From NCBI GenBank assembly GCA_041392765.1, contig JAWKLL010000004.1, positions 124,001 to 188,000 on the forward strand: DNA of 64,000 nt. The letters run 5' to 3'. Position numbers and translations under genes: made by a program. This document shows positions 9,500 through 18,800 of this stretch, piece after piece (positions within the stretch are counted from its first letter, which is position 1; every line of letters begins with the position of its first letter). Source of the DNA: Lewinella sp041392765 (lineage in GTDB: Bacteria > Bacteroidota > Bacteroidia > Chitinophagales > Saprospiraceae). The notes beneath the pieces were generated by a model that was given only the letters and a program-made list of their open reading frames with translations, did not search any database and was not told the origin of the DNA.

Positions 9500-9547
9500 C
9501 CGATACGGATAGCCCGGTGGCCCTGAAAGTGGCCAGCCCCCCACATC
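9425..9547. repeat. GC-rich dispersed intergenic repeat, copy 1
   Basis: This stretch is far richer in G+C than its surroundings. It contains a perfect hairpin GTATCGGCT-ggt-AGCCGATAC (9486-9506) and paired GGCC blocks. The 13-mer ACGGATAGCCCGG (9505-9517) recurs in reverse complement inside a similar GC-rich block at 12284-12296. The left part overlaps the 3' end of arsC. Confidence 0.6.
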
Positions 9548-9565
9548 GTTTAAGGCGAGATACAT

Positions 9566-9697
9566 GAGATTACCTTTGCTTTGTTACAAAAAATGAATAC
9601 AATTACCCTTGTTTTGTTACAAATAATAGATGAAATCACCCTTGTTTTGTTACAAATAATAAGTAAATTTGCCTTTGCTTTGTTACAAATCATAGAT
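9566..9697 (+). repeat. Exact 4 x 33 bp tandem array with palindromes and promoter-like elements
   Basis: Four units of exactly 33 bp (9566-9598, 9599-9631, 9632-9664, 9665-9697) end two bases before the ATPase start codon. Each carries the 11 bp palindrome TTTGTTACAAA (at 9580, 9613, 9646 and 9679) and, 9 bases earlier, a -7-like box (TACCTTTG, TACCCTTG, CACCCTTG, TGCCTTTG). The TTG inside each palindrome lies 20 bases before the -7-like box of the next unit, so the array forms overlapping promoter/operator units. Confidence 0.85.
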
Positions 9698-9699
9698 AA

Positions 9700-11073
9700 A
9701 TGCACTTTGAACGCCACATCAGTCAGTCTTTAGAAAGGTGGAAAGATAACCCCAACCGCAAGCCGCTTTTGCTAAGAGGTGCTCGGCAAGTAGGAAAGAC
9801 TACCTTAGTGCAGTTGTTTGCCAAAAAGTACAAACACTTCATACCACTCAATTTAGAAAGACCAGCACATGCTGACTTTTTCAACCGTTACAAGGATGTA
9901 CCCACGTTAGTGGACGCGCTTTTTATTGCCAACAACTTATCTTCGGATCAACGGCCCTACACATTGCTGTTCATTGATGAAATTCAAGCATCGCCATCAG
10001 CCATTGCACTGCTTCGCTACTTTTATGAAGACCTCCCTGATCTGGCTGTCATTGCGGCGGGGTCTTTGTTGGAACATGCCATGAAAGGCATTAAAAGTTT
10101 TCCTGTAGGTCGTGTAGAATACTTGTATTTGCATCCCCTGAATTTTGTTGAATTTCTACAAGCCAAAGGACAGTGGGTTGCATTGGAGCAACTGCGTACG
10201 ATTCCCGTTGCGGCATCGGCACAAATGACACTGCTTGAGCTATTTCATGAATATGCCATTATTGGTGGGATGCCAGAGGTTGTCAGTCAGTATTTATCAA
10301 CAGGAAGTGTAGCCGATTTACAACCCATTTATGCTAGCATTTGGGAGACCTATAAAGATGATGTGGAAAAATATGCTGCAAATACATCCGATGCGCGTGT
10401 CATAAAACATATTATGCAAACGGCTCACTTGTATGTGGATCAGCGGATTAAGTTTGAAAATTTCGGGTTGTCGAACTATAAATCACGGGAGGTAGGGGAA
10501 GCTATGCGCAGCTTGGATGACGCAAGAATCATTCAACTCATCTACCCCACAACGGATATAACGCCCCCGCTGAAACCCGACCTGCGGAAATCACCTCGCC
10601 TTCAATTCCTGGATACAGGTTTGGTGAACTATGCATTGGGGATACAGCCTAGTTTGCTGACTATGAACGATATGAGCACAGCCTATAAGGGAGCTATTAT
10701 TCCGCATTTGATTACACAAGCATTGTTGTCATTGCAAACGAATCGCCCTCATAAGCCTTTGTTTTGGGTTCGTGAAAAAAGTCAATCATCTGCCGAAGTT
10801 GATATATTGATTCCTTATCAGGATAAAATCATACCGATTGAAATAAAATCAGGAAAAGTGGGGCGGCTGAAATCCCTGCACCAGTTCATGGAACAATGTG
10901 GCCATCCCTATGCCGTGCGCATCTACGCAGGTGAGTTTTGCGTGACACAACACACAACACCGCAGTCGAATACCCCTTATTTGCTCATGAATTTACCCTA
11001 CTACCTAGCTACTGAACTAGCAGCATACATTGACTATTTCATAACCCATTATCGGCTAGAGGTAACGGAATAA
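9700..11073 (+). CDS. AAA family ATPase with DUF4143 C-terminal domain
   Basis: 457 residues, intact. Walker A LLLRGARQVGKTTLVQ lies at residues ~24-39 and Walker B TLLFIDEIQ near 90; sensor-like VIAAGSLLEHA and FPVGRVEYLYLHPLNF are typical of the ATP-binding AAA_14/DUF4143 proteins common in Bacteroidota. The C-terminal half has the PD-(D/E)XK-like pattern WVREKSQSSAEVDILI ... IPIEIKSGKVG, which hints at nuclease-fold ancestry. These proteins are often multicopy and of unknown role; links to mobile elements or defence have been suggested but are not shown here. The gene stands alone, preceded by the 33 bp array and followed by a strong hairpin. Confidence 0.88.
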   Translation: MHFERHISQSLERWKDNPNRKPLLLRGARQVGKTTLVQLFAKKYKHFIPLNLERPAHADFFNRYKDVPTLVDALFIANNLSSDQRPYTLLFIDEIQASPSAIALLRYFYEDLPDLAVIAAGSLLEHAMKGIKSFPVGRVEYLYLHPLNFVEFLQAKGQWVALEQLRTIPVAASAQMTLLELFHEYAIIGGMPEVVSQYLSTGSVADLQPIYASIWETYKDDVEKYAANTSDARVIKHIMQTAHLYVDQRIKFENFGLSNYKSREVGEAMRSLDDARIIQLIYPTTDITPPLKPDLRKSPRLQFLDTGLVNYALGIQPSLLTMNDMSTAYKGAIIPHLITQALLSLQTNRPHKPLFWVREKSQSSAEVDILIPYQDKIIPIEIKSGKVGRLKSLHQFMEQCGHPYAVRIYAGEFCVTQHTTPQSNTPYLLMNLPYYLATELAAYIDYFITHYRLEVTE

Positions 11074-11088
11074 TGGTCGAATAAAAAA

Positions 11089-11122
11089 ATCCCGAAGCCC
11101 ATGCGCGATGGTACTTCGGGAT
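11089..11122. terminator. Hairpin terminator between ATPase and trxB
   Basis: ATCCCGAAG (11089-11097) pairs with CTTCGGGAT (11114-11122). A run of seven A on the left and T-rich sequence on the right allow use in both directions for these convergent genes. Confidence 0.8.
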
Positions 11123-11148
11123 GGTGTTTTCTCCAACTACTTACTAGG

Positions 11149-12096
11149 CTATATTATGCCTTTTTCCGTAAGGTAGCGTTCGGCATCTAAGGCGGCCATG
11201 CAACCGGTGCCGGCAGCAGTGACGGCTTGGCGATAGACGTTGTCTTGGGCATCGCCACTAGCAAATACACCCTCGACATTGGTGTGGGTGGTCTTGCCTT
11301 TGGTGACTAGATACCCACTGCTGTCCATATCCAACCAGTCTTTGAAGATGCCGGTGTTGGGTTTGTGGCCAATGGCAACGAAGAAGCCCTTTACCGCAAT
11401 ATCGGTCTCTTCACCCGTCTTGTTATTGATGACCTTCACCCCTTCTACACCGTCGTTGCCGTATATTTCCTTGGTTTCCGTGTTCCAATACACTTTGATA
11501 TTGGCCGTTTTCAACACGCGGTCTTGCATGATACGCGAAGCGCGCATTTCGTCGCGGCGCACAATCATGTGCACTTGGGGCGAGAGTTTGGACAGATACA
11601 ACGCCTCCTCACAAGCGGTATCGCCCGCACCTACGATGGCTACTTCCTGGCCGCGGAAAAAGAACCCATCGCACACGGCACAGGCAGAAACACCCTGATT
11701 CATATACGTCTTCTCCGACTCAATGCCCAACCATTTTGCGCTGGCACCCGTAGAGATGATGATGCTATCGGCATGGAGTTCCTCTCCGCTTTCCGTCCAT
11801 ATTTTGTGGACAGGGCCTGTGAAATCCACTTTGGAAATCATCTCCAAACGAATGCGCGTGCCGAATCGCTCCGCTTGTTTGCGGAAGTCTTCCATCATTT
11901 GCGGCCCCAGCACGCCATCGGGGTAGCCGGGGTAGTTTTCCACATCGGTGGTAATCATCAACTGGCCGCCAGGTTCTGGGCCAGTAAAAAGTAATGGCGC
12001 CAGATTAGCGCGTGAGGCATACACGGCAGCGGTATAACCGGAAGGGCCGGAGCCTATAATAATGCACTTCTCTCTGGGAATCCCGTTTGTACTCAT
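11149..12096 (-). CDS. trxB: Thioredoxin-disulfide reductase
   Basis: 315 residues, intact. FAD-binding GSGPSGYTAAVYASRA at the N-terminus, the redox-active CAVCDG motif near residue 140, the NADPH-binding GAGDTACEEALYL, and the C-terminal ASGDAQDNVYRQAVTAAGTG are all canonical. It transfers electrons from NADPH to thioredoxin in the cytoplasm. The ATG at 12096 (MSTNGIPREK) is preferred to the longer ORF start because the extra upstream residues lie outside the family. Thioredoxin-coupled ArsC nearby would depend on this system, though the genes are not one operon. Confidence 0.96.
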   Translation of the reverse strand: MSTNGIPREKCIIIGSGPSGYTAAVYASRANLAPLLFTGPEPGGQLMITTDVENYPGYPDGVLGPQMMEDFRKQAERFGTRIRLEMISKVDFTGPVHKIWTESGEELHADSIIISTGASAKWLGIESEKTYMNQGVSACAVCDGFFFRGQEVAIVGAGDTACEEALYLSKLSPQVHMIVRRDEMRASRIMQDRVLKTANIKVYWNTETKEIYGNDGVEGVKVINNKTGEETDIAVKGFFVAIGHKPNTGIFKDWLDMDSSGYLVTKGKTTHTNVEGVFASGDAQDNVYRQAVTAAGTGCMAALDAERYLTEKGII

Positions 12097-12138
12097 GGTA
12101 TATCGTAAATTTAATATCAAAACATTTTGAAGGGGTTG

Positions 12139-12146
12139 CAAAAGTA
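12139..12146 (-). promoter_or_regulatory. -7 element for trxB
   Basis: On the minus strand TACTTTTG fits TAnnTTTG and lies 43 bases ahead of the trxB ATG. Confidence 0.4.
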
Positions 12147-12242
12147 CAACAGGAAAAGAACATTCTTACATCGCAATGGGTTGAATGGAGCGGTGGGTAA
12201 GATGCTACATCGACTATAGCCATTGTTTTTATTAGGGGGTGT

Positions 12243-12365
12243 CCACTGCCTGCCCTTTCACTGCGTTGCAGGGCAGGCAGTGGCCGGGCTATCCGTGGCT
12301 ACGGCCCCGCCTCCGGTACCCTACGTCGGGGCTGGCGGCCTGTCAGCCGCCACCACTTTTATCCC
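12243..12365. repeat. GC-rich dispersed intergenic repeat, copy 2
   Basis: It begins with a perfect 14 bp inverted repeat, CCACTGCCTGCCCT (12243-12256) and its complement (12270-12283). The shared 13-mer CCGGGCTATCCGT (12284-12296) follows, then another hairpin GGCGGC/GCCGCC near 12335-12352. No ORF of substance lies in the trxB-subtilase gap. The architecture and shared 13-mer link it to 9425-9547. Confidence 0.6.
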
Positions 12366-12464
12366 TCACCCAAGGAACAACCTGCTTTCGTCGAAAATAA
12401 TTGCATAGTCGGCGGAAAGCTTGTATTATTGGTTTTGTGAAGTTATAAATAAGCATAAAAAGTG

Positions 12465-13985
12465 ATGTACTACGCAGGTTTTATACTATTGATAGCAGGG
12501 GTTGCGGGTGCTATGTCGCCCAAAGAAAAGTGGCAAAAATGGGCTTATGCCCTACTGCCGGCGTGGGGTTGTGGTTATCAGGGCTTTGGGGCATGGCAGC
12601 TACTTGGCAGACCGGGTTTTCTTTGGCTTTCAAGGATCTGCTTTTTTTGCTCGGTGCGGCAATGGTATTTCGTACAGTGGCTTCGTCCACGCCTCAGTAT
12701 TTTGGAGGTGTATCTTCTTTGTTGCTCATCGCCATGACTATCCTGCGGATGTTACTACCTACTCCTCAGCCCCATGTTGCAACGAGTACTGACACCCCGC
12801 CGGAATGGGACGTGCAAGCAGAGTTGCTGGTGGAAATACACGGAGAAGAAAATTTTGAGCGGTGGAAACGTTGGATAGGTGCAGCAGGATGTACCACCAC
12901 TCCCGCTTTTCAACCTGCCAGCGCGGACATAACGGAATTGGATGATTATTTCACCGTTGATATTCCCGATGCCAAGATGAAAGACAGGGACGTGCTTTTA
13001 GCCAAGATACAAGCCCTAGATTTTGTGGATTGGGTAGAACCCAATGAAGTCATCCGCTTGGATATCCTTCCCCAGCGCAATGCCCCGCGTTTGCGCAAGT
13101 CGATGGGGGTCAACGACCCTCAAGTGAGCGAACAGTGGGCGATGGATGCCTTGCAGATGGATAAATTGTACGCCCTGCTCACCACGGGCAAAGTAAAGCC
13201 CACCAAACGCGCCTTGGTAGCTATCTTAGATACGGGCGTAGATGCCCAACACGAAGACTTGAAAGATAATTTCCAGTCCATACGCAAAACCTACGATACC
13301 GACCCCCAAGGCCACGGCACGCATTGTGCAGGAATAGCAGGCGCAGTGACCAACAACGGCATAGGGGTGGCCTCTTATGCTAGGAACAACGACTTTTTCC
13401 GCATTACCAGTGTAACGGTACTCAGGGCAGGCGGGAGCGGCACCCAGGCCGATATTATCAAGGGTATCCTCACCGCTGCCGACAATGGTGCCGATGTATT
13501 ATCGATGTCATTGGGAGGTTTAGTACCCAAGCTAGCCAACGCGCTTACAGCCAGGCGGTTCAGTACGCTAATGATAAGGGAGCCATCGTTGTAGTGAGTG
13601 CAGGAAACAGCAACCGCGATGCGGCTACTTATACCCCCGTGAATGCTACGGGAGTGATAGGTGTGTCAGCTATAGATTTTGAAGGGCAGCGAGCCGATTT
13701 CTCCAACCGAGTAGGGCGTATTGATATGGCGGTAGCTGCACCGGGTGTTGGTATCTTTAGCACCAAACCGAACAACAATTATGCGGCTCACAACGGCACG
13801 TCAATGGCGGCCCCTATGTGAGCGGTTTGGTAGGATTGATGAAAAGTATCAACCCATCGCTGACCACCAAACAGGTGTTCAAAATTTTAAATGAAACGGG
13901 AATCCCCACCAAAGACACGGGGAACACAGGCAAATTGATACAACCCGCTGCCGCCATAGAGGCATTAATCGGAGCTTTTAATTGA
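12465..13985 (+). CDS. Membrane-anchored S8 subtilisin-like serine peptidase (frameshifted)
   Basis: Starting at ATG 12465, three N-terminal hydrophobic segments (AGFILLIAGVAGAM, WLSGLWGMAATW, DLLFLLGAAMVF plus LLLIAMTILRML) precede an inhibitor-I9-like propeptide and the catalytic domain. The triad motifs are present: Asp in VAILDTGVDAQHEDL, His in GHGTHCAGIAGAV, Ser in HNGTSMAAP. The oxyanion Asn region reads VVVSAGNSNRDA. Frame breaks occur near 12575, 13540 and 13818; the last one cuts just after the catalytic Ser, and the next frame reads YVSGLVGLMKSINPS. Full length is about 505 residues. The peptidase domain most likely faces the periplasm. Its target is unknown. Confidence 0.88.
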
Positions 13986-14000
13986 AGAAGCAATTACTTA

Positions 14001-15348
14001 TCAGGGGTTGCCTTTCTTAACCTTTCCAGTAGTCTGCTTTTCCGCTTTTTCTAATTCAGCTAAGGACTGAGGCATCGCCTCCTTGAGCATTGGTAGGTAT
14101 TGGTCGCGGATAGCTGTAAATTGCGTCATCAAGGAATCGGGTAGGGGGGTAGCCGGAGGTAAATCCAACTTCAGGTGATTGACCTGTTCCCATTTTTCCA
14201 AAAGCGGAAACAAACATGCGGCTCGGTTGCCAGTCCCGTAGAACCCACATAACCAATCACCTGCCTGGCGAACGCTGACCCCGGGGCGGATTCCTTCCCA
14301 AACTTCTGCATGTGAAGGTATTGGGTTTCATAGGTTTCGTTATGGCGTATTTTTACATAGTTGCCATTGCCACCTTTCCGCTCCGCATGAGTCACTACAC
14401 CATTGCCAACGGCTATGATAGGGGTGCCATAAGGGGCTGCGTAATCTGTGCCGTAATGAGGCCGGTTGTATTTCAATACGGGATGCAAGCGGTTGAGGCT
14501 ATAGTAGGAAGAAATGCGGGCGTACTTGACAGGTGCCCTTAGAAAGCCAGCATTCATAGGTTTGCCCTCCAAGTCGTAATAGCCTGTTTCCGCTGAAGAG
14601 GCACCGTGGTCGAAGAAAATACTGTAAAAAGTAGTGTCCCCCGATGTGTATTCGGCTGCCAGCACATTGCCGACGGATACAGGTTTGCCTTCTACAAACT
14701 TTTGTTCGTAAACCAAGCGGAATTCATCCTCTTTCTGTAGGTGGTGAAAGTCCACCGACCATTGTAGGGCATCTTCCATTTTGGCGGTGAGTTCGTAGCT
14801 GTAACCCCTGTCCACCATAGCTGTCCAGAGTGAACCCTCAATGATGCCGCTGGCAGTTTCTACAGAACTACTCACTTCTCGTTCTACCTTTTCCACCGTC
14901 TGTTTTTTGAAATCGAACACGATATACTCATATACAGATGGTTCATAAACCATATAATCAACAGCTTGGGTGCTGTCTTTGGCTAAAAAGATGAGCGGAT
15001 TGCCCGCCCGCAAACTAAGCAGATTGAACACTTGCCCTGCTTTTCAATCAGTGCTAGCCTTTCATTCGTATCTATATTTTTTGCAGCAAGAATATCAGAT
15101 AGTGACTGCCCAGAGGCAATCTCCGTGTGCAGCACTTGCAGGGTATCGATGGCAAAACCCCACTGCATATTGGGAACGGTAACGGGGAAAGCGGCAATTT
15201 TTACGCCAGGTTTGATTTCATCTTTTGTCCGCAAAGAATAAAAACCAAAAGTGGTAAGGATCATTCCTCCTATAAGCGCTGTTATCAGCAAACCTCTATT
15301 ACTCCAAATACGTTGGGAGTAGGAAGCAAGTAGTTTTTTATATTTCAC
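14001..15348 (-). CDS. M23 family peptidoglycan metallopeptidase, membrane-anchored (frameshifted)
   Basis: The N-terminus (start 15348) is a signal anchor, LLITALIGGMILTTFGFYSL. An OapA/LysM-like region follows (VLHTEIASGQSLSDILAAKN), then the M23 domain: RPHYGTDYAAPYGTPI (zinc ligands His and Asp), YVKIRHNETYETQYLHM, and TEPHVCFRFWKNG at the position of the usual HxH motif, here H-V-C. The tail is a charged helix ending in KKGNP. Frame breaks near 15030 and 14190-14230 join the three pieces into about 445 residues. It should cleave peptide cross-links of the cell wall in the periplasm. The HVC variant may be normal in this subgroup. Confidence 0.85.
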
Positions 15349-15898
15349 GAGTTTGAGTACTTTCTGAACGATTGAACATGACCTTTTGAAGGGAATATTA
15401 AGGTTGTCTTACAGTGATAAGCCTTACAATTCCATGGTGAACAGTCGCAAATATAGGGTTCGATATGATAAACCTCATATTTTTATTGTTAAAATTTGCT
15501 TCAATGCCATCATTCATATCTAATCGGGCATAAAAAGCACGGTACAAGGCGGTTTTTGGGTGAAAAAATTATATTTTTTTTATTTTATATGTAAAAATCA
15601 TATATTTGCATCCAATAGAATTTCTTATTCGATAACCTTTCGATTGAGCGTCTGTTCACTATATCCTTATCAACGAAGCCAGTAGGCACAGGGTGTCAAT
15701 TGGTTCGTACTTTATGGCGAGTTTTGGCTTTTGTTCTTACTTTTTGCAGTAGAGGTGTCCAAGATGATGCCGAGTTATTCCAATCACATCTTCCATATTC
15801 AATTCGAAAGGCTTTTCCATTTGATACGCGGGTAGCGTACCTGATACTTTTTTACAGGTAAATTACCCAACCAATTTTCTAACCCAAATCACAGAACT
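15349..15898. other. 550-base intergenic region with divergent promoter elements
   Basis: No credible gene. Two -7 boxes are visible: TATATTTG on the minus strand at 15448-15455, 100 bases ahead of the M23 gene, and TATATTTG on the plus strand at 15601-15608, 290 bases ahead of the large subtilase gene. The sequence around 15565-15605 is extremely AT-rich. A long 5' leader for the subtilase transcript is implied. Confidence 0.45.
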
Positions 15899-18800
15899 AT
15901 GCGACACTTCGCGTGTTGCTTTTTGGTGTGCGTATTCATAACAGCAGGATTCAGTCAGCAAAGGGGAAAAGCCGTTTACTTAAACAATGAAACCCTTCCT
16001 TTGACACCCGTTGAGGAAAAAGTCACTCCAAATTGAATGGCCTCAAAACAATTGTAACAAAACAGGGCACTGTTATGCTATTCTACAGGTAACAGATATT
16101 CTCACGCCCGAGCAAAAACAAGCATTAGCTAGCCTTGGTATTGAGGTGTTTGGCTTTATTCCCGATGCGGCTTATTTAGCATCTTATTCGGGGAGCGAAT
16201 TTCAAACACTTCAGATTATGTCGTGGATGTCTTTCCTGTTATGGAATGGTACAAACGACCTGATTCCTCCTTTCAACGGGGATGGGGGCTGAAACAGGCG
16301 GGGAATACCATTGTTGGGCGTTCCTTTTCCCGGGTTGAGCACGGAATACTTGGCAGGGCAATTGACGCTATCCGGTGCCACCGTGACAACAATCTCCGAA
16401 CGACTCGTAGGCTACGCTGTACCCGTTGATGGATTAGAGCAGATACTGGCTTGCCCGGCACTGTTATTCACGCAAGGTGTGCCGCCTCGGCCAGTTGCGG
16501 AGGGGTTCATAGGCAGGTCTAGCACGCGGGTTAGTATCCTCAACGCGGGGGTAGGTGGTGGCTATGATGGCGATGGTATTAATATTGCTATAGGAGAAGA
16601 TGGGCGTATTCAGCACCTTGATTTTCACGGGCGGAAAGTCGAGCATTTAACTTTCGATACTGGCTCGCACGGCGAAATGACGGCAGGTATGGCAGGTGGA
16701 GCCGGTAATATCGACCCTTCTGGTGCCGGTGCTGCCCCCGGCGCTACGCTGCACATTTTCGATGTCAATACCAATCAGCATTTAGATATAGCTCCAGCAT
16801 TTGCAGTCATTGGGCATATCTATCACATCTACGTCCTTTGGTGATGGCTGCGGCATCCCTACACCATTTACACGGCCGCCATAGATGAACAGGTACATGA
16901 TAATCCTTCTTTGCTACACTGTTTCTCCGCTGGTAACCACGGTAACGACCCCTGTGGCAACCCCTACAGTTGGCTGGTATCCAATGCGAATGGTGCTTAT
17001 TACGGCACAATAACAGGAGGAAGAAAATCGGCTAAGAACGTCCTTGCCGTAGGCAATTTGGAATGGAATGACCCTACTACGAGTAGCAGAGTGGCCCCAC
17101 CCCTGACGGGCGGTTGAAACCCGATTTGTGCGCGCTAGGACAACAAGACCATACCACAGGTGCCAATAATACCTATCGACCCAGTTCGGGTACTTCGGCT
17201 GCTGCTCCTAATGTAGCGGGGATAGCCGCTGCTTTGTCTCAGTATTATAAGCAAACACACAACGGCATGCTACCTTCATCAGCTTTAATAAAGGCGATGT
17301 TGCTGAATACAGCCGATGATTTAGGGGCACCAGGGCCTGATTTTCAATACGGTTGGGGCAGGGTAAATGCGGGTAAGGCGTTTTTATCACTCCAAGGGCA
17401 ACAGTATTTTTCGGGTACTATCTCCCAAAATCAGCAATTGGATTACCAACTAGCGGTACCTTTTGGTACTCAACGACTCAAGGTAATGCTCTATTGGCAC
17501 GATGCTGCTGGTAATATACTGAGTTCCAAATCATTGCTCAATGACCTTGATTTAAAAGTTACCCAACCCAATGGACAAGAGTTACTGCCTTTGGTGCCTG
17601 TGCATTATCCCCACTTAGATAGTCTGGCGCAAGCTGCTCGCCCCGGTGTAGATAGACTCAATAATGCAGAACAAGTAGTGGTAGCACAACCAAATGCCGG
17701 GTATTACAACCTCACCGTGAGAGGCCACGCGGTGCCACAAGGGGCACAGTCTTTCTTTGTGGTGTATGCCTGGGAATTGAGCCAGTTGCAATTAACAAGC
17801 CCTACCGATGGTACTACTTATGTGCCAGGCGAGAATGTACTCATCACTTGGGATGCCGTAGCCAATGGGCAATCCTATCAACTCCATTATTCTGAAAATG
17901 GAGGGCAATCTTGGCAGTCAATCGCTGCGAATATCCCAGCTACGCGTACCAGCCACTTGTGGACAGTGCCTAATACGGCTAGTCGAAATATAAAAGTGAG
18001 GGTCAGCAGAGCCGATGGTGTTTCTCATACGATGAATGGGGTAGCAATCGTGTCACCTGTGCCTGTTGTGGATATTTCTTATGAAAATGCCGCCACGGCG
18101 CTCGTAAGCTGGGCTCCGATTGCGGATGCCGTTTCGTACAAGGTATATCGATTGGGGGCGAAGTTTATGGATGAAATAGCCACTGTTTCGACTACTCAAT
18201 ATGCGATGTCGGCAACGGTAGGTACGTCGTATTGGGTGGCGGTAGCACCAGTTTTTGCTAACAGCCAAGTAGGTAGAAGGTCTAATGCCTTGTTTTACGA
18301 GCACTTTGGATGCGAGCAATATGTACATTTGGAATTACAGTTCGACCGCTATCCCGGCGAGACCGCTTGGTATATCCTTTCACCTGATGGAAGCATTCGC
18401 GCACAGGGAGGCCCTTACAATACGCTACCTGCTTTTGGCACTACAACGGAAGATATATGCCTGCCACTAGGGTGCTTTACGTTGGTAGTCACCGATTCGT
18501 ATAGCGATGGTATCTGCTGCGAAAATGGCAACGGGTGGTTCCGTTTGTCAGACCCACAAGGGAATGTGTTGTCGGAAGGGGGGGATTTCAATGCCCTTTA
18601 CACCGATTTGTTCTGTTTGGAATCCAACCCTGTATCGCCCTTGACCGTAGCAGCACAAGTTTTTCAACCCATCAGTTGCCACGCTTCTCACGACGGCATC
18701 GTAGGGGTGAGTGCTGCGGGCGGGGATGGAAGCTATACCTATTTGTGGAATACAGGTGCAACGACTCCCGTACTGCAACAAATGCCAGCGGGTTCTTATG

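Noticed and set aside
9566..9697. Possible short CRISPR array
   Set aside because: The 33 bp units are repeats along their whole length with no unique spacers, and no cas genes are near.
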